A DNA stretch of 64,000 bases from Salegentibacter holothuriorum. GTDB lineage: Bacteria; Bacteroidota; Bacteroidia; Flavobacteriales; Flavobacteriaceae. The notes beneath the pieces were generated by a model. It did no database searches, was not told the origin of the DNA, and saw only the letters and a program-made list of their open reading frames with translations. The position numbers were made by a program, and so were the translations under genes. Each line of letters opens with the position of its first letter. Within the stretch, counting starts at the first letter, position 1. This document shows positions 7,684-15,250 of this stretch, one piece after another. The stretch is taken from the NCBI RefSeq assembly GCF_900168045.1, contig NZ_FUYY01000002.1:682001-746000 (forward strand), in the 5' to 3' direction.

Positions 7684-7716
7684 AAACTTCACAGGTTTTC
7701 AAAACCTGTGAGGTTT
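7684..7716. repeat. Dispersed palindrome, copy 1
   Basis: CACAGGTTTT (7690-7699) and its exact reverse complement (7701-7710) surround a single C, and the stem extends outwards with GU pairs to 7684 and 7716. The same 21-base core occurs again at 17676-17696. Confidence 0.8.
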
Positions 7717-7781
7717 TGGTAGGCAAGCTTTTTTAAAATAGTTTCAACTTCAATTATGTTCTTTAATTATCAACATACTAG

Positions 7782-7802
7782 ATCCTGAAATAAATTCAGG
7801 AT
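7782..7802. repeat. Dispersed hairpin of the ATCCTGAA family
   Basis: ATCCTGAA (7782-7789) pairs with TTCAGGAT (7795-7802) around ATAAA and is followed by GACG. A partial copy lies at 7851-7868 and a diverged, inverted copy at about 51438-51465. Confidence 0.65.
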
Positions 7803-7940
7803 GACGGTTTAAAGGTCTTTTCAAACAATCGCTTTTTTTTTGATTCACCCATCCTGAAATAAGGGGGGCAAAGAAAGAACTCTAGGTTTCTTCTATTTGT
7901 AAGTGGGCTACTACAAGCCTTTAATTTGTGGTGTTAAAAA

Positions 7941-8864
7941 TCAATTGAGAATAATATAAAGAGAACTTATCGAAATAAACACCCAAAGACTAATACCTAA
8001 TACAAAGGGTTTAAATCCTGTTTGTTTTATATCCTTTATAGAAAGCGTAGTGCCTACCATAAAAAGGCATACAATTAAAAGACGTTTGGAAACTCCGGTG
8101 ATACTTTGGGTTAATTCAGCAGGTAAATTAAGGTAGCTGTTCATTAGAATTGCAACTATAAAGAAAAGGATAAACAAAGGGATTTTAATTTTGCCATCTT
8201 TTGTTTTAAAAAAGAACATAGAAATCAAGGAAACCGGTATAATCCAAAGTGTACGGGCCAGCTTAACTGTTGTTGCCACTTTTAAGGCTTCCTCACCATA
8301 TTCTAAAGCGGCGCCTACCACAGAGCTGGTATCGTGTATAGCAACGGCTGTCCATAACCCAAATTGGTGCTGACTCATATTAAAAAAGTGTCCTATTCCA
8401 GGAAAAATAAATAGAGCAACAGAATTGAGTAGAAAAACTACGCCCAGGGAAACAGAGATAGTTTTAGGGTTGGCATTGATCACAGGAGAAATTGCTGCTA
8501 TGGCACTACCACCACAAATTGAAGTGCCGGAAGATATAAGATGCCCCAAACGCACGTCTATTTTTAAGATTTTAGCTAAAAACCACCCCAAAATTAAAGT
8601 GGCAGCAATGGTGAATATGGTGATATTTAATCCTTCCTTGCCTGTTTTTAGAGTTTCCATTAAATACATTCCGAAACCAAGCCCCACTACAGAAATTTTT
8701 AATAGATATTGAATACTTTTATGAGTGAATCTCTGAAAGTTCTGTCCGGCAAAAAAAGTGAATAGAAACCCAATTATTAAGGCTGTAGCACCACTAACGT
8801 ATCCGCTTAAGCATATTGCTATTAATAGAATAAATACCCCTGTTCTATATTTTTGAAATTGCAT
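7941..8864 (-). CDS. YeiH-family putative sulfate/anion exporter
   Basis: The 307-residue product is strongly hydrophobic with about nine to ten predicted membrane spans. The conserved segment SSGTSICGGSAIAAISPVI, near residues 110-130, and the later AIHDTSSVVGAALEYG are hallmark blocks of the YeiH/UPF0324 family, whose members are annotated as putative sulfate or sulfite/taurine-breakdown exporters; no substrate has been firmly proven. A LysR regulator lies just upstream on the same strand with a 69-base gap, so the two may share regulation, the usual partnership for this family although the genes are more often divergent. Confidence 0.85.
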   Translation of the reverse strand: MQFQKYRTGVFILLIAICLSGYVSGATALIIGFLFTFFAGQNFQRFTHKSIQYLLKISVVGLGFGMYLMETLKTGKEGLNITIFTIAATLILGWFLAKILKIDVRLGHLISSGTSICGGSAIAAISPVINANPKTISVSLGVVFLLNSVALFIFPGIGHFFNMSQHQFGLWTAVAIHDTSSVVGAALEYGEEALKVATTVKLARTLWIIPVSLISMFFFKTKDGKIKIPLFILFFIVAILMNSYLNLPAELTQSITGVSKRLLIVCLFMVGTTLSIKDIKQTGFKPFVLGISLWVFISISSLYIILN

Positions 8865-8933
8865 AACACCTTATTTAAGTGCTACAAAGAACGATAGAAT
8901 CCTAAGTTGTTATGCAAAGCAAAAAGTAATGGG

Positions 8934-9824
8934 CTATTCCTTTTTATTATAACCTTCAATAAATATATTCTCTAGCTTCTGGTTTAGCCTGGACTGAAAT
9001 CCCTGCCTTTTTACAAAATGAAACCAGCGGGATATGGAAAGTCCCTGCACTTCAACCACCCTTAAGTGTCCATCTAAAACCTCCTGGTTTATCGCGTGAA
9101 TAGACAGGAAAGCAAAGTGATTGGAATTACGTAAATAAGATTTTATACCTTCTGTACTGCCCAGGGTGGCTTTTACTTTTAGATCTGGGATTTGGTGCTT
9201 TTTTAGTGCATTGGTAATTACTTCCCGGGTGCCAGATCCACTTTCTCGTTCTACAAAATCCAGGTCTGGAAGTTGCGCGATTGGTATGTCTTCTAATTTA
9301 AAAACCTTATTTTTTGTACTTGTAACCAGAACAAGTTCGTCTTTTACAAATGGATCATAATTTAGTCGAGTGTTTTGATTTTCACCTTCAATAATCCCAA
9401 AATCTAATTGACCATTTAAAATAAGTTGCTGAATATCTCCTGTATTTCCCGAAATAAGATTGAAACTTAGCTTCTTGTTTGAGTTTTGAAGTGAAGCCGC
9501 TATTTTTGGAATCACGTACTGAGCAATGGTTGTGCTGGCGCCAATTTTAATGCTATCCGGGAAAGCTGGATTTTCTGAAGAAAATTCGTGCTCCATTTTA
9601 GTATAGATATCCAATAAGCTTTCAGCATATTTTAAAAATATTTCTCCCTCGTTGGTCAATGCTATGCTATTTCCTTCTCTTAGAAAGAATGCTTTCCCAT
9701 ATTCCTGTTCCAGGTTTTTAATGGTTTTGGAAACCGCGGGTTGCGACATATAGAGGTTTTCGGCAGCTCTGGTGAAACTTCTGGTAAGTACTACTTCTTT
9801 AAAAATCTTTATTTTGTGATCCAT
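8934..9824 (-). CDS. LysR-family transcriptional regulator
   Basis: The 296-residue protein has the N-terminal winged helix-turn-helix of the LysR family (about residues 2-60; SFTRAAENLYMSQPAVSKTI is the recognition region), then the periplasmic-binding-protein-like effector domain from about residue 90 to the end (IKIGASTTIAQYVIP, FGIIEGE, and VERESGSGTREVI). This VERESGSGTR pattern resembles regulators of sulfur metabolism of the CysB/Cbl/CysL kind. It sits upstream of and in the same direction as a yeiH-like exporter, its probable target. A box resembling the -7 consensus (TAACTTTA on the minus strand, 9829-9836) is only four bases before the start codon. Confidence 0.9.
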   Translation of the reverse strand: MDHKIKIFKEVVLTRSFTRAAENLYMSQPAVSKTIKNLEQEYGKAFFLREGNSIALTNEGEIFLKYAESLLDIYTKMEHEFSSENPAFPDSIKIGASTTIAQYVIPKIAASLQNSNKKLSFNLISGNTGDIQQLILNGQLDFGIIEGENQNTRLNYDPFVKDELVLVTSTKNKVFKLEDIPIAQLPDLDFVERESGSGTREVITNALKKHQIPDLKVKATLGSTEGIKSYLRNSNHFAFLSIHAINQEVLDGHLRVVEVQGLSISRWFHFVKRQGFQSRLNQKLENIFIEGYNKKE

Positions 9825-10040
9825 ACGATAAAGTTAAAAACTTACTTTTAATAGTTCTATTTTCTTTGAACTGTTAGTTAGGTTTTATTTCAATCTAAAA
9901 AATAGGAGTAGTTTGAGTTTGAATATTTCTAGCGAAAATATGACGTCCTTATGAAATGTAAGCAAACCTAAAACCAACAATTGGCTGAGTTTTAATACAA
10001 TTTTACCCGAAATTCCAAAGCTTAAACACTTGCAAAAGCT

Positions 10041-10048
10041 TAAATTTG
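10041..10048 (+). promoter_or_regulatory. Promoter -7 box for pncB-pncA
   Basis: TAAATTTG matches TAnnTTTG, 70 bases before the pncB ATG. No good TTG at the -33 position was seen. Confidence 0.4.
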
Positions 10049-10118
10049 TGCTGTTCAGTGAAGCGACTTTTAAAATTTATAAAGCGATGCTTTACGAAGT
10101 TTAAACTAACTAAAAGCT

Positions 10119-11522
10119 ATGCTAGATTTTTCAGCTACTTATACCGACCAGTATCAACTGGCAATGGCACAGGTATATTTCAAAAAAGGCCAAAAGGATC
10201 ACACCGCCATATTCGATTATTATTTTAGAAAACTGCCATTTCAAGGTGGGTATGCTATTTTTGCCGGGCTTCAGGATCTACTGGAAATCATTGAAAACTT
10301 AAAATTTAATGATAAAGACCTGGAGTACCTTAAAAAACAAGATTTTGATGATGATTTCCTGGAATACCTGAAGGATTTTAAATTCCGAGGAAATATTAAT
10401 GCCGTACAGGAGGGAGATGTGGTTTTTGCAACCCGCCCAATCTTGCAGGTTGAAGCCAATATTATTGAAGCGCAAATTATTGAAACTATTTTACTGAATT
10501 TGCTCAATTTTCAAACCTTAATTGCTACCAAAGCCAGCAGGATTAAATTAGTTTCAGGAGAGCGTACCTTATTAGATTTTGGGCTGCGAAGAGCCCAGGG
10601 ACCGGGTGGTTACTATGCAACTCGTGCGGCAATTGTTGGTGGTTTTCATGGTACAAGCAATGTTGTTGCCGGTAGGGATTTTAATATCCCTGTTTCAGGA
10701 ACTATGGCGCATTCCTTTATTCAAAGTTATGATGATGAAATAACTGCATTTAGAGATTTTGCAGAAGGGAGACCAAAAGATTGTGTGTTATTAGTTGATA
10801 CCTACGATACGCTTAAAAGTGGTGTGCCAAATGCTATTAAAGTGGCAAAAGAAATGGAAGGACGTGGTCAGAAATTAATGGCTATTAGACTTGATAGTGG
10901 AGATTTAGCTTATTTCTCTAAGCAAAGTAGAAAAATGCTAGACGCCGCCGGACTTGATTATGTGAAGATAGCCGCTTCTAATCAACTAGACGAAAACGTA
11001 ATAAAAAGCTTGCTGGAACAGGGCGCCAGGATAGATGTTTTTGGAGTGGGGACCAACCTTGTTATTGGAAGTCCGGATGCCGCATTAGATGGGGTTTATA
11101 AATTGGCTTTTTCTAATGGGAAGCCAAGAATTAAAATATCAGAGAGTATCGTCAAGGTTACGCTTCCGCATAAAAAACAAGTATATCGTTTAAGGGACTC
11201 TCAAGGGAATTGCGTTGGTGCAGATCTGGTGGCGCTTTTTGAAGAGCAGGAAATTAAAAATATGATCCATCCATTTGAACCTTATAAGCAAATGAAGGTT
11301 GGTACCTTAACGAAAGAACCACTACTTAAGCCAGTAATGCAAAAAGGTAAAAATAGGTTAGTGCATAAAACACTGCAGGAAATTGCTGAATATAGTAAAA
11401 ATAGGCTGGCAGAGCTTTCTATAGAATATAAACGATTTAATAATCCGCATATTTATAAGGTAGGGATTAGTGAAGCCTTAAAAGAGGAACGTGATAAATT
11501 GATTGCATTTTACCAAAAATAG
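10119..11522 (+). CDS. pncB: Nicotinate phosphoribosyltransferase
   Basis: The enzyme joins nicotinate and PRPP to give nicotinate mononucleotide, coupled to ATP hydrolysis, in NAD salvage. At 467 residues it has the family length. The N-terminal S-x-x-Y-T-D-x-Y-Q-L-x-M-A motif (residues 5-17) is typical, the phosphate-accepting histidine is His198 in SGTMAHSFIQSY, and LVDTYDT and IRLDSGDL follow as PRPP-site blocks. The start at 10119 places the family motif five residues in. It is followed after five bases by the nicotinamidase gene, so the two steps nicotinamide to nicotinate to NaMN are encoded together. Confidence 0.95.
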   Translation: MLDFSATYTDQYQLAMAQVYFKKGQKDHTAIFDYYFRKLPFQGGYAIFAGLQDLLEIIENLKFNDKDLEYLKKQDFDDDFLEYLKDFKFRGNINAVQEGDVVFATRPILQVEANIIEAQIIETILLNLLNFQTLIATKASRIKLVSGERTLLDFGLRRAQGPGGYYATRAAIVGGFHGTSNVVAGRDFNIPVSGTMAHSFIQSYDDEITAFRDFAEGRPKDCVLLVDTYDTLKSGVPNAIKVAKEMEGRGQKLMAIRLDSGDLAYFSKQSRKMLDAAGLDYVKIAASNQLDENVIKSLLEQGARIDVFGVGTNLVIGSPDAALDGVYKLAFSNGKPRIKISESIVKVTLPHKKQVYRLRDSQGNCVGADLVALFEEQEIKNMIHPFEPYKQMKVGTLTKEPLLKPVMQKGKNRLVHKTLQEIAEYSKNRLAELSIEYKRFNNPHIYKVGISEALKEERDKLIAFYQK

Positions 11523-11527
11523 GACTT

Positions 11528-12139
11528 ATGAAAACACTCATTATTGTAGATCCGCAAAACGATTTTATGCCCGGCGGCTCATTATCGGTTCCAGGTGGGG
11601 ATGAGATTATACCAATAATTAATAAACTTCAAGAGAAATTTGATTTAGTGATAGCTTCGCAGGATTGGCATCCTGAAGGTCACGCCAGTTTTGCCAGTAG
11701 CCATAAGGGGAAAAGTGAGTTTGAAACCATAGATCTTAATGGAGCCACGCAAGTGATGTGGCCAGACCATTGTATACAAAATACCGAAGGAGCTGAATTC
11801 CATAGCGATTTACAGACTGCTAAAATTGAAGCTATTTTTAGAAAAGGAACAAGTCTGGAAATAGACAGTTATAGTGCTTTTTATGACAACCAACATTTAA
11901 AATCTACCGGGCTTTCCGGTTATTTGAAAGAAAAGAATGCAGAAGATCTTTATTTCTGCGGACTTGCAGCCGAAATTTGTGTTTCTTTTACAGCTAAAGA
12001 TGCAATTAAACAAGGTTTTAAAGCAACTATAATAGAAGATGCTACGAGAGCGCTAAATGCAGAAGACTTTGAAAAAGCAAAAGCAGAATTAAAAGATTTG
12101 GGAGGTGAGGTTATAACTTCATCAACTATTGAAAATTAA
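11528..12139 (+). CDS. pncA: Nicotinamidase
   Basis: The enzyme hydrolyses nicotinamide to nicotinate and ammonia. The 203-residue isochorismatase-fold protein has a full catalytic triad: Asp8 (IIVDPQNDF), Lys106 (FRKGTS) and Cys151 (GLAAEICV). The metal ligands Asp46 and His48 (QDWH) and His81 (WPDHC) are also present. It is the second gene of the pncB-pncA salvage operon. Its last 14 bases overlap the 3' end of the convergent gene at 12126. Confidence 0.95.
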   Translation: MKTLIIVDPQNDFMPGGSLSVPGGDEIIPIINKLQEKFDLVIASQDWHPEGHASFASSHKGKSEFETIDLNGATQVMWPDHCIQNTEGAEFHSDLQTAKIEAIFRKGTSLEIDSYSAFYDNQHLKSTGLSGYLKEKNAEDLYFCGLAAEICVSFTAKDAIKQGFKATIIEDATRALNAEDFEKAKAELKDLGGEVITSSTIEN

Positions 12140-12905
12140 TATAATAAACATAGCCAACATTAATCCAAAGAATATAGTCGTTAAACTTATTTTGAGGCGC
12201 GTTAATGTTTAGTCCGTCAATCCAGTCGCTTCCATAATATTGCCCACGGGCTTCAATTAAAAGGTCATGTCTAAAACCTAAACGATAGCGTACTCCAAGC
12301 CCTGCGACTATGGAATAAGTGCTGCCGCGTTCAAAATCCATTCCGCCAACAAAAGTTGGGAATACATTGTTAGGATCTGTTAGAGGTCCTAAATCAGAAT
12401 ACGCATCAGCTTTATAAGACACAAAATGGCCGCCCAGACTTATATAGGGAGAAAACAAATATCCTGAATGGGTGAAATCGCGAATTCTAAAAGGATGATA
12501 TTCCAGGTGAATTCCACCTTCAATAATCTCGCTTTCTCCATGCATCGCTCTTAACAATTTTCCTCCCTGGCTTGATTTATTAGCAACAGGGCCAAAATGT
12601 TCTAATTTGGAGTAAAAATAATCCAGCTCATTTCTAATTCTAAAATGATTAATAAAAAAGGAGGCGGTTTGAGAGTAGTGGCAATCGGTTTTATAGGCAA
12701 AATTAATATAATGGGAAATTCCTATTCCGTAACCCGCGTTGTTCAGGTTGTTTTTTACATTCCAGCGTTCGCCGTAATCTGTAAAAAATGAAGCCGGCCC
12801 TGCCTTTACAGCAATTTCGTGAGCAATCCCAAATTGGGAATATCCCTTTACCTGGAAGAATAATAAAAAAACAATAAGAGTTAAAAATATCTTGTAACTG
12901 TGCAT
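12126..12905 (-). CDS. Outer-membrane beta-barrel protein, THC0290/PorG (DUF6089)-like
   Basis: The 259-residue product has a signal peptide (cleavage near GYSQ|FG) and a mature part of alternating beta strands ending in an aromatic strand. The segment AGPASFFTDYGERWN followed by NNAGYGIGISHYINFAY, and later RDFTHSGYLFSPYISLG, resemble the Flavobacteria family labelled THC0290_0291, related to DUF6089 proteins such as the gliding/type IX secretion protein PorG. The barrel assignment is firm; a direct role in secretion is not shown by sequence. A TATATTTG box 23 bases upstream indicates its own promoter. Confidence 0.7.
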   Translation of the reverse strand: MHSYKIFLTLIVFLLFFQVKGYSQFGIAHEIAVKAGPASFFTDYGERWNVKNNLNNAGYGIGISHYINFAYKTDCHYSQTASFFINHFRIRNELDYFYSKLEHFGPVANKSSQGGKLLRAMHGESEIIEGGIHLEYHPFRIRDFTHSGYLFSPYISLGGHFVSYKADAYSDLGPLTDPNNVFPTFVGGMDFERGSTYSIVAGLGVRYRLGFRHDLLIEARGQYYGSDWIDGLNINAPQNKFNDYILWINVGYVYYINFQ

Positions 12906-12927
12906 TACTTCAGGCTTGGACGAGTAA

Positions 12928-12935
12928 CAAATATA
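12928..12935 (-). promoter_or_regulatory. Promoter -7 box for the THC0290-like gene
   Basis: On the minus strand this is TATATTTG, a perfect TAnnTTTG match, ending 22 bases before the start codon. Confidence 0.5.
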
Positions 12936-13023
12936 TAAAAACTACATTAAGAAAAATTATAATATAATTCTGTTTCTAAATTGCTAAATTAAAGCCGTTA
13001 ATGTTGTATGAAAAGATGAAAAT

Positions 13024-13056
13024 TTGAGGTCATTTTTCTTATAACCTATATATTTG
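13024..13056 (+). promoter_or_regulatory. Promoter of gdhA
   Basis: TTG at 13024-13026 and TATATTTG at 13049-13056 are separated by 22 bases, within the range seen for Flavobacteria promoters. The gdhA ATG lies 47 bases further on. Confidence 0.65.
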
Positions 13057-13103
13057 CAAACTAAACACAGTTTTTTTATAAATTATTTGAAGTATCACAC
13101 AGT

Positions 13104-14447
13104 ATGGAACAAAATATAAAGGATTTTCTTGATAAAGTATCTGAAAGAAATCAAAACGAACCGGAATTTATGCAAGCAGTGCATGAGGTTGCTGAAACTA
13201 TTATTCCTTTTATAAAAGAGAATAAACAGTATCAGAACATGCAGTTGCTGGAGCGTATGGTAGAGCCAGAGCGAGTAATTATGTTTAGGGTTACGTGGTT
13301 AGATGATGAAGGCAATATTCAGGTAAATCGCGGGTTTAGAATTCAAATGAATTCAGCCATAGGGCCTTATAAAGGTGGTTTGCGTTTTCATCCCTCTGTT
13401 AATTTAAGTATTCTTAAATTTCTTGCTTTTGAGCAAGTATTTAAAAACAGTCTTACCACTTTGCCTATGGGTGGAGGAAAAGGCGGATCTGATTTTGATC
13501 CAAAAGGAAAATCTGATAACGAGGTAATGCGTTTCTGCCAGAGTTTTATGACAGAGCTTTATCGTCATATTGGTCCAGATACCGATGTTCCTGCTGGAGA
13601 TATTGGAGTTGGTGCGCGTGAAGTTGGTTTTATGTTTGGCCAATACAAAAGATTACAAAATGAATTTACCGGAATTTTAACCGGAAAAGGACTTGCTTAC
13701 GGTGGTTCTCTTATTCGTCCTGAAGCTACAGGTTATGGCAATGTATATTTTGCACAAAACATGCTAAGTACAAGAGGTGAATCTTTTGAAGGGAAGAACG
13801 TTGTGGTATCGGGTTCTGGAAACGTAGCCCAGTATGCAGCAGAAAAAGCACTGGAATTTGGAGGAAAAATTTTAACATTAAGTGATTCTGGAGGCTATAT
13901 CTATGACGAAGCTGGAATTGATGAAGAGAAGCTTCAGTTTGTTATGGATCTCAAAAATGTAAGACGTGGTAGGATTAGTGAATATGTAGATAAATATTCT
14001 TCAGCTAAATATTTTGAAGGTAAAACGCCATGGGAGGTATCATGTGATGTGGCACTTCCTTGTGCTACTCAAAATGAACTTGAGGAAGCAGATGCTAAGA
14101 AATTGGTAGAAAATGGGTGTATGTGTGTTGGAGAAGGTGCTAATATGCCTTGTACTCCAGATGCTGTAGAAGTGTTTAAAAACGCGAAAATTCTTTTCGC
14201 CCCTGGTAAAGCCTCTAACGCTGGTGGTGTTGCCACTTCAGGATTAGAAATGAGTCAAAATTCTATGCGTTACAGCTGGACTGCAGAAGAAGTGGATAAT
14301 AAGCTAAACGAGATTATGAACAATATTCATGAGCGTTGTGTAGAATACGGGAAAGAAGAAGATGGCTATATAGACTACGTAAAAGGAGCTAATATTGCCG
14401 GCTTTGTAAAAGTAGCCGATGCAATGCTTGCCCAGGGAGTAGTGTAA
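13104..14447 (+). CDS. gdhA: Glutamate dehydrogenase (NADP type)
   Basis: The enzyme interconverts 2-oxoglutarate plus ammonium and glutamate. The 447-residue product is of the hexameric small-subunit class that uses NADPH for assimilation. The substrate-binding block with the catalytic Lys126 is in LPMGGGKGGSDFDP, the catalytic Asp166 is in VPAGDIGVG, and the Rossmann segment with GSGNVAQYAAEKA follows near residue 235. The C-terminal NAGGVATSGLEMSQN block is complete. It is a single-gene unit with its own promoter and terminator. Cofactor choice is inferred from overall similarity to assimilatory enzymes. Confidence 0.95.
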   Translation: MEQNIKDFLDKVSERNQNEPEFMQAVHEVAETIIPFIKENKQYQNMQLLERMVEPERVIMFRVTWLDDEGNIQVNRGFRIQMNSAIGPYKGGLRFHPSVNLSILKFLAFEQVFKNSLTTLPMGGGKGGSDFDPKGKSDNEVMRFCQSFMTELYRHIGPDTDVPAGDIGVGAREVGFMFGQYKRLQNEFTGILTGKGLAYGGSLIRPEATGYGNVYFAQNMLSTRGESFEGKNVVVSGSGNVAQYAAEKALEFGGKILTLSDSGGYIYDEAGIDEEKLQFVMDLKNVRRGRISEYVDKYSSAKYFEGKTPWEVSCDVALPCATQNELEEADAKKLVENGCMCVGEGANMPCTPDAVEVFKNAKILFAPGKASNAGGVATSGLEMSQNSMRYSWTAEEVDNKLNEIMNNIHERCVEYGKEEDGYIDYVKGANIAGFVKVADAMLAQGVV

Positions 14448-14471
14448 ATTACGCTTGTTAAAAGTATAAAT

Positions 14472-14498
14472 AAAAGCCGCTTATAAAGCGGCTTTTTT
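14472..14498 (+). terminator. Terminator of gdhA
   Basis: AAAAGCCGC at 14472-14480 pairs with GCGGCTTTT from 14488, followed by T residues to 14498. Confidence 0.85.
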
Positions 14499-14530
14499 AT
14501 TTATCTTCGAAAAGCATAAATTCTTTAAAA

Positions 14531-15250
14531 ATGCTTGTTACCACTCCGGCAATTGTAATTAGTGCCTTAAAATATGGCGAGGCCGATTTGATTGTGAAAG
14601 CCTATACCTATAGTGATGGTCTAAAAACCTATATGCTTAAGGGAGTGCTTAAATCTAAAAAAGGAAAATTTAAGGCTTCTCAGTTTCAGCTGCTCACCCA
14701 GTTGGAAATTGTGGCAAACCATCGCAATCAGGGAAAGATGGAGTACCTGAAAGATGCTAAAATTAAGCATACCTATACCAGCCTGCATACTAATATGGTG
14801 AAAGGTGCTATGCTTATGTTTTTAGCTGAAGTTTTAAAAAATGCAATTCGAGAAGAAGAAACCAACCCACAATTGTTTAAGTATCTTGAAAACTCATTGA
14901 TGTGGTTGGATCTACATGATAAAATAGCTAATTTTCACCTCTTGTTCTTATTAAACTTAACTCGATACCTTGGTTTTTATCCAGATGCTGATGCTAAAGA
15001 ACTTATGTACTTCAATCTTTTGGATGGCGTTTTTGAATTGAATAGTGTGAATAATTATTGCATTGATGGGCAAAATGTAGCGGTTTTAAGGCAGATGTTA
15101 GGCATAAATTTTGATATGTTGAATGATTTGAAATTGAATCAACAAAGTAGGGCAAATTTCCTGAATATGTTGCTCCTTTATTATGAGTTGCACATAGAAG
15201 GATTTAAGAAACCAAAATCACTTGCCGTTCTCAATGAAATTTTTAGCTAA
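14531..15250 (+). CDS. recO: DNA repair protein RecO
   Basis: RecO helps load RecA at gaps by displacing SSB and annealing single strands. The 239-residue product opens with the RecO OB-fold pattern (V-T-T-P-A-I-V-I-S-A-L-K-Y-G-E-A-D-L-I-V), then a helical C-terminal domain with the LTRYLGFYPD block near residue 150. The zinc-finger cysteines found in some RecO proteins are absent here, as is common in Bacteroidota. The stop codon is immediately followed by the ATG of the next gene, so the two are probably translated from one message even though their functions look unrelated. Confidence 0.88.
   Translation: MLVTTPAIVISALKYGEADLIVKAYTYSDGLKTYMLKGVLKSKKGKFKASQFQLLTQLEIVANHRNQGKMEYLKDAKIKHTYTSLHTNMVKGAMLMFLAEVLKNAIREEETNPQLFKYLENSLMWLDLHDKIANFHLLFLLNLTRYLGFYPDADAKELMYFNLLDGVFELNSVNNYCIDGQNVAVLRQMLGINFDMLNDLKLNQQSRANFLNMLLLYYELHIEGFKKPKSLAVLNEIFS

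Larger units (their letters stand above)
7487..7940. other. Repeat-rich intergenic region without genes
   Basis: This stretch separates the lipoprotein gene from the convergent yeiH-like gene. I find no credible open frame. It holds two dispersed palindromes (7684-7716 and 7782-7802) and a partial second copy of the latter at 7851-7868, so it looks like a landing place for small non-coding repeats. Confidence 0.6.

Noticed and set aside
7487-7940. CRISPR-like array in the repeat-rich gap
   Set aside because: The repeats are single palindromes of different families without regular spacers or cas genes.
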